A DNA stretch of 34,035 nt from Lewinellaceae bacterium (GCA_020636445.1 JACJXV010000042.1:1-34035), one strand, 5' to 3'; shown: positions 23,007 to 31,870, numbered from the stretch's first letter. Notes: generated by a model from the sequence alone, not told the origin. Program-made: numbers and translations.

Positions 23007-24308
23007 CTAGTTGATCACAATTTGTTCCACCGCCACTTGTTCGGCCAGGGTCACTTTCACCACGTAAATCCCGCTGCCCCACTGGCTGCCGTCAAACCGA
23101 AATTCTTCCGTACCGCCGCTAGCGCGCAGGAGCCGCCGGGCCACCACGGCACCGGTAGCCGAATAAATCGTCAGGGAGCCTTCCCCGCCTTGGGTGGATC
23201 GGATGCGCACAGTCAGTTCTCCGGTGGTTGGGTTAGGAAAGGTTTGCAGCGCTATTTCCGGGCTAATCGGACTATTAACGGCAGGGGCAGCACTCAGCAT
23301 TCCGCTCTTGGCGCCACACTGTGTTTTGGTCTGGGCTAATGCACTGCGCGGGCCACCTTCCGTTAAGGCCGCTTGCATTCTGACCTGCTGCCCCAGGGTG
23401 AACAGATAAGTACAGGCATCATCGCTGTTGTCCATGAAGTTCATGGTCATCTCCACGGGGTTATCGCCGCACAAACTCACGTGCCGGTAGCCCATGCAAC
23501 CATAATTGGGTGCATTGGCAATTGGGGTATCCGCAACGTCGTCATCCCCACAGGGTATGTACTCATCCCACAAGTCGCGTAGTCCCAAATAATTGCCTAT
23601 CAGATGGGTCAGGGTTTTTCCTTCGGTATACGGGCCGCTGCCTTTACCCAAAAAGCGGTAGTCAATGACGATACCATCCGTGGTGGCCGGGCCGCCAGGC
23701 AGTTGGGCATAGCCCGCATAGGTACCCCCCAAATCGGCTACCCACACATTGATGTATTGTTGGGTGTCCCAGGGATCTGCTCCCCCCTGGTCGCTGAATT
23801 TCAGGGACTCATCCAGGCCCCAACTCCCCCGATTTACTTCCACCAGCCGGATAGCGGTTTCTTTCTTGCCCGTGGGATCTTCCTTAGCCAAGCAGAAGCT
23901 GATCCGGGTATCTACGGCCCGCTCGGCAAAGTGTTCCAGGGTGTCAGCTGCGTGTTTGAGCTTGAGGGTCGGCTTACCAAAGTCGCGGTTTAAGGACTCG
24001 ACTTGTCCTATTATCTCCTCCAATTGGGGAGAAGGCTTGCCTGGCTCCACAAGCAGGTGAAATACCAGGGGCAGCGTTACTTGCTTAAAGGTGAGTTTTT
24101 TGCTTTTCTCTTTTAGCGTTTCTTCAACCCCGGAATAGGCTAACGCCAACTCCCGGGAGGCTTCCAGCTTGCGCTGATGGACCTCCTGCGTAGCATAGCG
24201 CCGGTAAATCCGGTCTCCTAAGAGAGCATCCTGCGACCACAAAACCGAAGGAACGCCGGGTGAAATAGCTACCAGTAACAACAGGTAAAAGACACTGGGA
24301 TTTTTCAT
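23007..24308 (-). CDS. Secreted M43-type metalloprotease homologue with disrupted active site and T9SS sorting domain
   Basis: A 433-residue exported protein (signal MKNPSVFYLLLLVAISPGVP). It has the layout of cytophagalysin/pappalysin-like M43 peptidases: LPLVFHLL early, INVWVADLGGTYAGYAQLPG, DGIVIDYRFLG, and the Met-turn region MNFMDNSDDACTYLFTLGQQ with VRM. The expected zinc motif HEXXHXXGXXH reads H235-L-I-G-N239-Y-L-G-L-R-D245, so the catalytic Glu, the second His and the third His are all replaced; it should not be an active zinc protease. The last ~80 residues (LQTFPNPTTGELTVRI, LTIYSATGAVVARRLL, GSGIYVVKV) form a type A T9SS sorting domain, so it should be secreted by the PorU/PorV pathway. 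It lies directly upstream of the RHS gene. Confidence 0.85.
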   Translation of the reverse strand: MKNPSVFYLLLLVAISPGVPSVLWSQDALLGDRIYRRYATQEVHQRKLEASRELALAYSGVEETLKEKSKKLTFKQVTLPLVFHLLVEPGKPSPQLEEIIGQVESLNRDFGKPTLKLKHAADTLEHFAERAVDTRISFCLAKEDPTGKKETAIRLVEVNRGSWGLDESLKFSDQGGADPWDTQQYINVWVADLGGTYAGYAQLPGGPATTDGIVIDYRFLGKGSGPYTEGKTLTHLIGNYLGLRDLWDEYIPCGDDDVADTPIANAPNYGCMGYRHVSLCGDNPVEMTMNFMDNSDDACTYLFTLGQQVRMQAALTEGGPRSALAQTKTQCGAKSGMLSAAPAVNSPISPEIALQTFPNPTTGELTVRIRSTQGGEGSLTIYSATGAVVARRLLRASGGTEEFRFDGSQWGSGIYVVKVTLAEQVAVEQIVIN

Positions 24309-24884
24309 TGTACTATAGGGGTTTATGGATAACTACTTTGCCGTACAAAGCAATCACCTTGGGTAACTACACCTTTGGTATTTAGCAGGAAAAACACGCC
24401 CCGCCAACCGACATTTTATCGCCAGGAAAAGAAAACAGATGATCATACCCCCGCCGCAAAGCGGTGTCAACAGAAAAAACGTGTGGGTAGATTAACGCTT
24501 ACACGGCCAGCATCACTGGCCTGAATAATGCTAAAGAAAAATGTCCCGTCGCGGTCAGTTGGCACTTGTTCCAAACATTTTCTTCGGCACTAACAAACTT
24601 AAAATTAGGGCATGGCAATCAGCTTGTCAATAGTGACCGCCATATTTATTTTCGCAAAAATCAACTTCGCAATATTATTTTACCCCCCCCCGAAGCAATT
24701 GACTTAAAACCAAATATTATGCCGATAATTAGTATGCAATTAGCAAGAATGGTTCATCTCCAACGCTATAAATCGCTGAAGGTTGATTCGGAATCAGGGT
24801 TGCTGAACTTAGGAAGTTGAGTAACGCTGGTGCCTAAGCCTGGATCGGCCCAGCTAAATCACACAATGCTGTGCTTTTCATCCC
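24309..24884. other. 576-bp gap without a supported gene
   Basis: This lies between the pseudo-protease start and the ClC gene end, both on the minus strand, so it should hold the promoter of the RHS operon and the terminator region of ClC. On the minus strand TTGCTTTG (24353-24346), one mismatch from TAnnTTTG, is a weak promoter candidate. The only other notable items are a C9 run near 24683-24691 and an 84-codon ORF (24566-24820, plus) without recognisable features. Confidence 0.4.
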
Positions 24885-26690
24885 CTACCCCAGCTCCGCA
24901 CTATGATCTTGTAGTTCCTCCCGGTAGCGATTCAAAATCGATGACTTGGAGACAAAGCCCTGGTATTTTCCTTCTTCCACCACGGGAAGGTTCCAGGCCT
25001 GTGTCTGCTCGAAGATATTCATCACCTTGTCCATGGGGTCGGCGGTGGTGAGAATCGCCGGTGGTGCCTGCACAAGATCCCTGACCCGGATATGTTCATA
25101 CTCCTCGGGCTTAAACATGACTTCCCGCACATCATCCAGCAGGATGATTCCCAGGAAGCGCCCATCTTCCGCCTCGGTCACCGGAAATACATTACGCTTG
25201 GAATGCGCAATTTCCCGGACAAAATCGCCCAGGGTTTGTTCGGGGTGTACCACCGTAAAGTTCTGCTCAACCAGGCCATCCAGCCGCAAATTGCGCAGAA
25301 TAAACAAATCGCGTTCGTGAGGAGGTACCCAGAGGCCTTTCCGGTACAGCTCGCGGGTAAAAATGGAATGGGGCTCAAAATAGACGGCAATAAAGTAGGC
25401 AATCGCCGAAACGATCATCAGGGGTACAAACAGTGCGTAGCCCCCGGTAGCTTCGGCGATCAAAAAGATTCCGGTTAGGGGCGATTTAAAGACCCCGCTT
25501 AAAATACCGGCCATCGCAACGGCAGTAAAGTTGGCTTCAGTAAGCGAAACCCATCCGGTGAGGTTCAGGCTATGGGCAAAAACAAACCCCAGCCCTGCGC
25601 CGGTAAACATACTGGGCGCGAATACCCCGCCATTTCCCCCACTGGCAATCGTGACAGCACTCGCCAGCGCCTTGGTCAGAACGATCACCGCCATAAATGC
25701 AATGAGAAACCATTCATTATTTGACAAGCTGAAAAACATGCTATGGCTGGTAATCTGCTGGTAATTGCCCGCCAACAAGTCATTGACCGTAGAATACCCT
25801 TCCCCAAACAGCGGGGGAAATACAAAAATCAGGACACCCAGGATCGGTCCTCCCAGAATCAGGCGCATCCAGGGGTTTTTCGCTCCCCGAAACTGCTTGT
25901 TGACCCAGGCAATCATCCGCATCATATAGACGGATAGTAAACCGCAGCAAACCCCCAAAAGAACGTAGTAGGGAACTTCGGCAATAGGCCAGTCGCGAAC
26001 GGGTAAAATAAATAACTCTTCATAATAGAGCATGCGGGCTACTACTGCCCCTGAGGCTGCGGCAATTAGCAACGGGATAAAAGAATGAACGGCAAAATCA
26101 GTGAGTAAAACCTCGATCGCGAAAATCACGCCTGCAACCGGGCTGTTGAAAATCCCGGCCAAACCTGCTGCAACGCCACAAGCCAGGAATAGGGTTTTCT
26201 TCTGCCGGCCCACCCTCAACCAGCTGGCGACATTGGCCCCTATCGCCGCCCCGGTACGTACAAGGGGGGCCTCCATCCCAACGGATCCCCCAAAACCGAC
26301 GGTCAGGGCAGTGGTTGCCACATGATTATACATCTCGTCCCTGGGAATATTGATGCGCTTGCTGGAGATCGCATATACCAACCCTGACAAGCCCGTAATA
26401 AACGGGCGCCACAAAAAGTACCGAACATAAACCACTGTAAGGACTACGCCCACTACCGGTAAAACGACGAAACCCAGGTTGTGGCTAGCAGGATCATCTC
26501 CATACACCCACTCCCGAATGGAATGGGCCGAAAACTTCAGGATGGTCGCCACCAGGCCAGCAACAATGCCAATAATGATACTGACAATGATTTGGTGGCT
26601 GCGCTCATTCATGTGGTCGGCAAACCATTGGATGCCCCGCCCCAGACGCAGGCGTAACAACCGAAACCACTTCTGCAGGTTTAGCAACAT
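24885..26690 (-). CDS. ClC-family chloride channel/transporter with C-terminal CBS pair
   Basis: A 601-residue inner-membrane protein with ~10-12 hydrophobic helices. ClC signatures are FGGSVGMEAPLVRTGAAIGA (gating Glu at about 140, in place of the more usual GREGP), SPVAGVIFAIEVLL, and ASGGNGGVFAPSMFTGAGLG. The residue after E193 is Val, where H+-coupled ClC antiporters carry the inner proton Glu; this suggests a passive anion channel rather than an exchanger. The usual GSGIP motif of helix D is replaced by GLSGLVYAI. From about residue 465 there are two CBS domains (TLGDFVREIAHSKRNVFPVT and PMDKVMNIFEQTQAWNLPVV), which bind adenine nucleotides and gate the channel in related proteins. Divergent to the methyltransferase gene at 26874. 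Confidence 0.9.
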   Translation of the reverse strand: MLLNLQKWFRLLRLRLGRGIQWFADHMNERSHQIIVSIIIGIVAGLVATILKFSAHSIREWVYGDDPASHNLGFVVLPVVGVVLTVVYVRYFLWRPFITGLSGLVYAISSKRINIPRDEMYNHVATTALTVGFGGSVGMEAPLVRTGAAIGANVASWLRVGRQKKTLFLACGVAAGLAGIFNSPVAGVIFAIEVLLTDFAVHSFIPLLIAAASGAVVARMLYYEELFILPVRDWPIAEVPYYVLLGVCCGLLSVYMMRMIAWVNKQFRGAKNPWMRLILGGPILGVLIFVFPPLFGEGYSTVNDLLAGNYQQITSHSMFFSLSNNEWFLIAFMAVIVLTKALASAVTIASGGNGGVFAPSMFTGAGLGFVFAHSLNLTGWVSLTEANFTAVAMAGILSGVFKSPLTGIFLIAEATGGYALFVPLMIVSAIAYFIAVYFEPHSIFTRELYRKGLWVPPHERDLFILRNLRLDGLVEQNFTVVHPEQTLGDFVREIAHSKRNVFPVTEAEDGRFLGIILLDDVREVMFKPEEYEHIRVRDLVQAPPAILTTADPMDKVMNIFEQTQAWNLPVVEEGKYQGFVSKSSILNRYREELQDHSAELG

Positions 26691-26873
26691 GAGCTATCAG
26701 GTTTGTTGGCCACAAAAAAACAACAATTCCAGGAGCAAGACAACCGCCGGGGCTATTTCATAGCCTTTTATTCCCGAAAACAGTCTGAGTTAGCGTATCT
26801 TTAGTGAAGTCGATGCCAGGGGAGTTAGCCTCTCTGCAAACAATATAATCTCCCTATCCGCATACAAAAGCTG

Positions 26874-27716
26874 ATGGCGATGCAGGTTGACGACAGAAAA
26901 ACACATTGGGATTCGATTTACCAGCATAAAGATACCTCAGCGGTTAGCTGGTTCCAGGAAACCCCTGCCCCTTCCCTGGCATTACTATCCCAAACAGGGC
27001 TTGCAAAAAATTCCAGAATTATTGATGTTGGCGGCGGTGATAGCCGCTTTGTGGACCATGTTCTGGCCCTCGGCTATCAGGACATTACGGTGCTGGACAT
27101 TGCAGCATCTGCCATAGCGCGAGCCCGCCAACGCCTGGGCAACCAGGCCGACCAAATCACCTGGATTACCAGTGACATCCTGGACTTTGACCCCACAACG
27201 ACTTATGATTTTTGGCACGACCGGGCCACCTTCCACTTCTTAACGGAAGAAATGCATATACAACGCTACCTGAACATCGTTGAAGCGCACGTCCGTCCAG
27301 GTGGTTTTTTGGTCTTGGGAACATTCTCTACCGACGGACCAAATAAATGTAGCGGATTACCCGTCCGGCAATACAATGAAGAAACCATTAACGCCCGGTT
27401 TGCCTCTCAATTCATGCCTTTGTCAAGTAGTCGGATAATGCACCAGACGCCCTCCGGTGCTGGTCAGGAATTTCTGTATTCGTGCTTTCAAAAGCGTTTA
27501 CCCCCTGCCGGACAAGTTATTCGAAGCTCCGTAATCACCTGTCCGCAATGTGGATTTCAAAAAGAAGAAATCATGCCGGTTGATGCCTGTCAATATTTTT
27601 ATACCTGCGCTAATTGTGAGGCCATGCTGAGACCAAAAGCTGGCGATTGCTGCGTTTTTTGCAGTTACGGCTCCGTAAAATGCCCACCGGTACAGCAGCA
27701 GGGTTTCTGTTGCTGA
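26874..27716 (+). CDS. SAM-dependent methyltransferase fused to a cysteine-rich GDCCVFCSYG tail
   Basis: Residues 1-~215 are a class I methyltransferase: HWDSIYQHKDTSAVSWFQET, motif I IIDVGGGDSRFVDHVL, the acidic strand ITVLDIAASAIARARQRLG, and YDFWHDRATFHFLTEE with VRPGGFLVLGTFS. Residues ~220-280 are a separate cysteine-rich module: ITCPQCGFQKEEIMPVDACQ, FYTCANCEAMLRPKAGDCCV and FCSYGSVKCPPVQQQGFCC, with 11 Cys in 60 residues. In my knowledge this module usually exists as a small standalone protein often near heavy-metal resistance genes. A fusion suggests metal(loid) binding or methylation, but the substrate is unknown. ATG 26874 and ATG 26880 are both possible starts. No metal regulator is adjacent. 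Confidence 0.8.
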   Translation: MAMQVDDRKTHWDSIYQHKDTSAVSWFQETPAPSLALLSQTGLAKNSRIIDVGGGDSRFVDHVLALGYQDITVLDIAASAIARARQRLGNQADQITWITSDILDFDPTTTYDFWHDRATFHFLTEEMHIQRYLNIVEAHVRPGGFLVLGTFSTDGPNKCSGLPVRQYNEETINARFASQFMPLSSSRIMHQTPSGAGQEFLYSCFQKRLPPAGQVIRSSVITCPQCGFQKEEIMPVDACQYFYTCANCEAMLRPKAGDCCVFCSYGSVKCPPVQQQGFCC

Positions 27717-27740
27717 ATTTCAGCTCAAAGGGGAACAAAA

Positions 27741-27772
27741 CGGCCATGCTGCTTCGTAAAGCAGCATGGCCG
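27741..27772. terminator. Strong hairpin between the methyltransferase and sucD
   Basis: A perfect 14-bp stem, CGGCCATGCTGCTT / AAGCAGCATGGCCG, has the loop CGTA. It lies between converging genes and no long T run follows on either strand. A second smaller stem, CAGCCATC-TGGT-GATGGCTG (27803-27822), followed by a T-rich stretch on the plus strand, may complete termination of the methyltransferase transcript. Confidence 0.7.
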
Positions 27773-27834
27773 GGTTATGACTTCCAAAAGGTAGCCAGGG
27801 AACAGCCATCTGGTGATGGCTGCTGGATAGTCTT

Positions 27835-28710
27835 TTATTTCTTACCTAAAGCTTTGAGCATCGTTTGGCCCAATTCGGCGGGTGATTTGACTACGTGAAT
27901 ACCGCAATCTGCCATAATTTTCATTTTGGCTTCAGCCGTATCTTCCGCACCGCCGATAATCGCGCCGGCATGGCCCATTTTACGGCCTTTGGGTGCTGTT
28001 TGGCCTGCAATAAAGCCTACCACGGGCTTAGTGCCATGATCGCGTACGTAGCGAGCAGCTTCGGCTTCCATACCGCCACCAATCTCTCCAATCATGATAA
28101 TCCCTTCGGTATCGGGATCATTCATCAGGAGTTCGACAGCTTCTTTGGTGCTGGTTCCGACGATCGGATCCCCGCCAATACCAATACAGGTCGACTGCCC
28201 GAGGCCAGCCTTGGTAACCTGGTCGACAGCCTCATAGGTGAGCGTCCCGGAACGGCTGACAATCCCGATTTTACCTGGGTTGTGAATAAAGCCGGGCATA
28301 ATACCGCACTTTGCTTCGCCGGGGGTAATAACGCCAGGGCAGTTGGGCCCAACCAGGCGACAGTCGTAGTTATCCAGATAGGCCTTGACCTTCACCATGT
28401 CCTGAACAGGAATTCCTTCTGTAATACAGATAATCACCTTAATTCCCGCTTCGGCAGCCTCCATAATCGCATCAGCGGCAAACGGAGGAGGAACAAAAAT
28501 GACGGAAACATCGGCGCCAGCTAATTTAACAGCATCCGCAACCGTGTTGAAAACCGGCAAGCCCAGGTGTTCAGTGCCTCCTTTTCCGGGAGTTACACCG
28601 CCAACCAGCTGGGTTTTGTATTCGATCATCTGCTCCGCATGGAAAGTACCTTCCTTCCCCGTGAAGCCTTGGACAATGACCCGCGAGTTCTTATTGACCA
28701 GTACAGACAT
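27835..28710 (-). CDS. sucD: Succinate-CoA ligase, alpha subunit
   Basis: Alpha subunit of succinyl-CoA synthetase, which makes ATP/GTP from succinyl-CoA in the TCA cycle. The 291-residue length is typical. Visible features are the N-terminal CoA-binding fold (RVIVQGFTGKEGTFHAEQMI, VGGVTPGKGGTEHLG), the GPNCPGVITPGEAKCGIMPG segment, SRSGTLTYEAV, IGIGGDPIVGTS, and the phosphorylated His247 in GRKMGHAGAIIGG. The beta subunit gene (sucC) is not adjacent. It is the last gene of a probable minus-strand series carA-eno-divIC-sucD. Confidence 0.97.
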   Translation of the reverse strand: MSVLVNKNSRVIVQGFTGKEGTFHAEQMIEYKTQLVGGVTPGKGGTEHLGLPVFNTVADAVKLAGADVSVIFVPPPFAADAIMEAAEAGIKVIICITEGIPVQDMVKVKAYLDNYDCRLVGPNCPGVITPGEAKCGIMPGFIHNPGKIGIVSRSGTLTYEAVDQVTKAGLGQSTCIGIGGDPIVGTSTKEAVELLMNDPDTEGIIMIGEIGGGMEAEAARYVRDHGTKPVVGFIAGQTAPKGRKMGHAGAIIGGAEDTAEAKMKIMADCGIHVVKSPAELGQTMLKALGKK

Positions 28711-28756
28711 AAAGCGTTTTTGATTTTATTTGAAATGGGTCGTTAACAATGAATTT

Positions 28757-29062
28757 TTATTCTTTTTCCTCGATGATGTACACATCTTCACCAGGCTTGC
28801 TCATAAAGTAGCGTTCGCGGGCAATTTCTTCCCCTTTGCGATCCAGGTTCAGGCGGGCTCGTTCGGCCTCTTTAATTTCTTCCGTGTAAAAAGTTTTTTC
28901 CTGCTCCAGCTTATTCAAGGTCCGCTGCAATCGCCACTGGGTAATCAAATCGTGTTTATCAAACACCAGCATCCAAATACCAAAAAAAAGAAGCACCAGG
29001 AGGTAGCGGTTGCGAAATGGTTTTGGAATTAACTCGAGTAAAGGTTGCAGTGGATTACTCAT
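28757..29062 (-). CDS. FtsB/DivIC-type septum formation initiator protein
   Basis: A 101-residue bitopic membrane protein. It has a short cytoplasmic N-terminus with basic residues, one helix (YLLVLLFFGIWMLVF), then a periplasmic coiled coil (QRTLNKLEQEKTFYTEEIKE, ERARLNLDRKGEEIARERYF) and the family's end motif RYFMSKPGEDVYIIEE. FtsB/DivIC proteins bridge early and late divisome parts with FtsL and FtsQ. The location just after eno is also the usual one for this family in many bacteria, including Bacteroidota. 46 bp separate it from sucD. Confidence 0.9.
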   Translation of the reverse strand: MSNPLQPLLELIPKPFRNRYLLVLLFFGIWMLVFDKHDLITQWRLQRTLNKLEQEKTFYTEEIKEAERARLNLDRKGEEIARERYFMSKPGEDVYIIEEKE

Positions 29063-29164
29063 TGGAACGGAATTTTCCGAAAGTTAATACATTTCCACTG
29101 TCGGGCAAAGGATTGACGCGACTTGTCGGGGTCTCTCCCGGAGAAGCCGCGCCAATATCCTTGA

Positions 29165-30454
29165 TTATTTAGTCCGAATGATGCGCTTACCCAGGTAAAT
29201 CGCCTGATCACCCAGTTCTTCTTCGATGCGCAGCAATTGATTGTACTTAGCGACCCGATCCGAACGCGACATGGAGCCCGTTTTAATCTGGCCGGTATTC
29301 AATGCTACGGCCAGATCGGCAATCGTTGCATCTTCTGTTTCGCCGGAACGGTGGCTCATCACGGAGGTGAAACTGTGCTGTGTAGCCAGGCTCACTGCAT
29401 TGATCGTTTCGGTGAGTGATCCGATCTGATTGACCTTAATCAGAATCGAGTTGCCAGCACCCATATCAATACCCCGTTGCAGGCGCTTGGTGTTGGTTAC
29501 AAACAAATCATCACCTACCAACTGTACGCGGTTACCCAGGTTTTGGGTCAGTAATTTCCAGGCATCCCAATCATCTTCTGCCAGGCCATCCTCGATGGAC
29601 AAGATGGGATATTGGTCGATCCAGCCTTTCCAGTAGTCAACCATATCGTTTGGAGAGAGCTTCTCACCGGATGACTTCTTGAAATAGTAAACATTCTCCT
29701 CTTCCAGGTAAAATTCGGAAGCGGCGGCATCCATAGCAATCATGATGTCGTCACCGGGGCGGTATCCAGCCGCTTCGATGGCCTGCAATACCGTTTCGAT
29801 AGCTTCTACATTCGATTTGATGTTGGGCGCAAATCCACCTTCATCCCCAACGTTAGTCGAATAGCCTTTCTTTTTGAGAACGCTCTTCAGGTGGTGGAAC
29901 ACCTCGGAACCCATCCGAATCGCCTCAGAAAAATTAGGAGCACCAACCGGCATGATCATAAACTCCTGGAAGTCGATGCTGTTATCCGCATGTGAACCCC
30001 CATTGAGGATGTTCATCATTGGAACGGGCAAAACCCGGGCATTAACGCCTCCGATATAGCGATACAGAGGCAAGCCAGCTGCTTCAGCACCAGCTTTCGC
30101 TACTGCCAGTGAAACACCCAGGATGGCATTTGCGCCTAGTTTTGATTTATTTTCTGTGCCATCGATTTGCAACAACACTTCGTCAATCTCTGCCTGCTGC
30201 AGGACATCCATGCCGATAATTTCTTCGGCAATAATATCATTGACATTGTTGACGGCCTTAGACACGCCTTTACCCATGTAGCGGGCGGCATCGTCATCGC
30301 GTAATTCTACTGCTTCGTGTTTACCCGTAGAGGCACCTGAGGGCACGGCCGCGCGGCCAAAATAACCACTTTCGGTAGTTACTTCTACTTCTACAGTGGG
30401 GTTACCCCGCGAATCCAGGATTTGCCGGGCATGGACATCGATAATGGTACTCAT
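29165..30454 (-). CDS. eno: Enolase
   Basis: Converts 2-phosphoglycerate to phosphoenolpyruvate in glycolysis. The 429-residue protein has all standard blocks: ILDSRGNPTVEVEVTTESG, AAVPSGASTGKHEAVELRDD, PVPMMNILNGGSHADNSIDF, the Mg-binding AMDAAASEFY and SIEDGLAEDDWDAWK, DDLFVTNTKRLQRG, the catalytic Lys in LIKVNQIGSLTET, and SHRSGETEDATIADLAVA with GQIKTGSMSRSDRVAKYNQL. It follows carA by 49 bp and precedes the DivIC-like gene by 102 bp, consistent with one transcript. Confidence 0.98.
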   Translation of the reverse strand: MSTIIDVHARQILDSRGNPTVEVEVTTESGYFGRAAVPSGASTGKHEAVELRDDDAARYMGKGVSKAVNNVNDIIAEEIIGMDVLQQAEIDEVLLQIDGTENKSKLGANAILGVSLAVAKAGAEAAGLPLYRYIGGVNARVLPVPMMNILNGGSHADNSIDFQEFMIMPVGAPNFSEAIRMGSEVFHHLKSVLKKKGYSTNVGDEGGFAPNIKSNVEAIETVLQAIEAAGYRPGDDIMIAMDAAASEFYLEEENVYYFKKSSGEKLSPNDMVDYWKGWIDQYPILSIEDGLAEDDWDAWKLLTQNLGNRVQLVGDDLFVTNTKRLQRGIDMGAGNSILIKVNQIGSLTETINAVSLATQHSFTSVMSHRSGETEDATIADLAVALNTGQIKTGSMSRSDRVAKYNQLLRIEEELGDQAIYLGKRIIRTK

Positions 30455-30503
30455 AGACCTGATGTTTATTCGTAATGGTTAAAATGGCTTTTCCTGCCGG
30501 TTG

Positions 30504-31607
30504 TTAGTTTTCCATCAACCGGACAAACTGATCAAACAGGTAGCGTGCATCATGCGGACCAGGAGAAGCCTCCGGGTGGTACTGCACCGAAAACGCTTTT
30601 TTCCCTTTTACCCGGATCCCCTCAATCGTTTCATCATTGAGGTTAACGTGGGTAATTTCGACTTTATCATGGTTAGCGGCAATAGCGTCAGGGCTCACCC
30701 CAAAACCGTGGTTCTGGCTGGTGATTTCACAATGGCCGGTCTGCAGATTCTTAACCGGATGGTTGATTCCACGGTGACCATGGTGCATTTTATAGGTAGG
30801 AATATCCAGGGCCAGCGCCAACAACTGGTGGCCCAGGCAAATACCGAACAAGGGCTTATTCTCTTTCAAAATTTCTTTAGCGGTGGCTACTGCATAAGGC
30901 ATAGCCGCCGGATCGCCAGGGCCATTAGACAAGAAATACCCATGTGGATCAAACGCCCGCAGTTCGGTGATAGGGGTTTTTGCAGGAAAAACTTTGACAT
31001 AAATACCCCGTTCTGACATGCAGCGCAGGATGTTTTCTTTGATGCCAAAATCAAGGGCAGCAACACGCAACGTTGACGTTGAATCGCCATACGTGTAAGC
31101 TTCCGTGGTGCTTACTTTGGAAGCCAATTCAAGGCCGTCCATCGAAGGCACTTCTTTTAATTTTTCCCGTAGGATATCCAGATCCAGAATCTCCGAGGAA
31201 ATGATGGCATTCATCGCTCCTTTGCTGCGAATATGCCGCACAATGGCCCGGGTATCCACATCCGAGATACCTACCAGTCCTTCCTGCTCAAAATAATCCT
31301 GAATAGAGCTGGAAGCCACCAGCCGGGAGTAAGGAACGGTGAAGTTCTTGCAGATCAACCCGGCAATTTTGATCGCGCCGGATTCCGTTTCCTCTTTTTT
31401 GGTCCCGTAATTACCAATGTGAGCATTGGTAGCCACCAGTAACTGACCGAAATATGAAGGATCCGTAAAAATCTCCTGATAACCCGTCATTCCGGTATTG
31501 AAGCAAATTTCTCCGGTAGTGGTGCCAATTTTCCCGGCAGCATGGCCATGAAATACAGTACCATCTTCTAAAAGTAATACTGCTGGCTTGTGTAACGGTT
31601 CAGTCAT
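30504..31607 (-). CDS. carA: Carbamoyl-phosphate synthase, small (glutaminase) subunit
   Basis: Hydrolyses glutamine and channels ammonia to CarB for arginine and pyrimidine synthesis. The 367-residue protein opens with AVLLLEDGTVFHGHAAG and GEICFNTGMTGYQEIFTDPS. The class I glutaminase domain shows FGICLGHQLLALAL (nucleophile Cys), GHRGINHPVKN and the His-Glu pair in VQYHPEASPGPHD. I start at ATG 31607 (MTEPLHKPAVLL), which matches family length; the frame also extends to a TTG at 31652, but that falls on the promoter-like element. carB is not adjacent. Confidence 0.97.
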   Translation of the reverse strand: MTEPLHKPAVLLLEDGTVFHGHAAGKIGTTTGEICFNTGMTGYQEIFTDPSYFGQLLVATNAHIGNYGTKKEETESGAIKIAGLICKNFTVPYSRLVASSSIQDYFEQEGLVGISDVDTRAIVRHIRSKGAMNAIISSEILDLDILREKLKEVPSMDGLELASKVSTTEAYTYGDSTSTLRVAALDFGIKENILRCMSERGIYVKVFPAKTPITELRAFDPHGYFLSNGPGDPAAMPYAVATAKEILKENKPLFGICLGHQLLALALDIPTYKMHHGHRGINHPVKNLQTGHCEITSQNHGFGVSPDAIAANHDKVEITHVNLNDETIEGIRVKGKKAFSVQYHPEASPGPHDARYLFDQFVRLMEN

Positions 31608-31649
31608 GGATGTAAGCAACTTTAAAGGAGCGTTCGATAAAAACCGGCA

Positions 31650-31657
31650 CAAATATA
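31650..31657 (-). promoter_or_regulatory. Putative promoter -7 element of the carA operon
   Basis: TATATTTG on the minus strand, a full TAnnTTTG match, lies 42 bp before the carA ATG. A TTTTTG lies upstream but only 12 bp away, so no proper -33 box is assigned. It probably drives carA-eno-divIC-sucD. Confidence 0.45.
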
Positions 31658-31870
31658 GTAACTAATCATCAAAAAGGCGGCCAGGGAATAACTTAAAGCT
31701 AAGGGAAGTTGAAAAATGACCTGTCAGACCTTTGAGTACCGAAAAAGAGTCCCCCAAGCGACTTTGCCAATGCTTCCTCCCCTTCGCTGCTTAGTAAAAA
31801 CGTTACTGTATTTTACCCAATGTAGCCCAGTGCTCCGTCAACTGGGAAATTAGAGATTTGGCAATGGTTC

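Noticed and set aside
24566..24820. An 84-codon plus-strand ORF in the gap upstream of the pseudo-protease
   Set aside because: No recognisable motif, weak start context, runs through a C9 tract; no support beyond being open.
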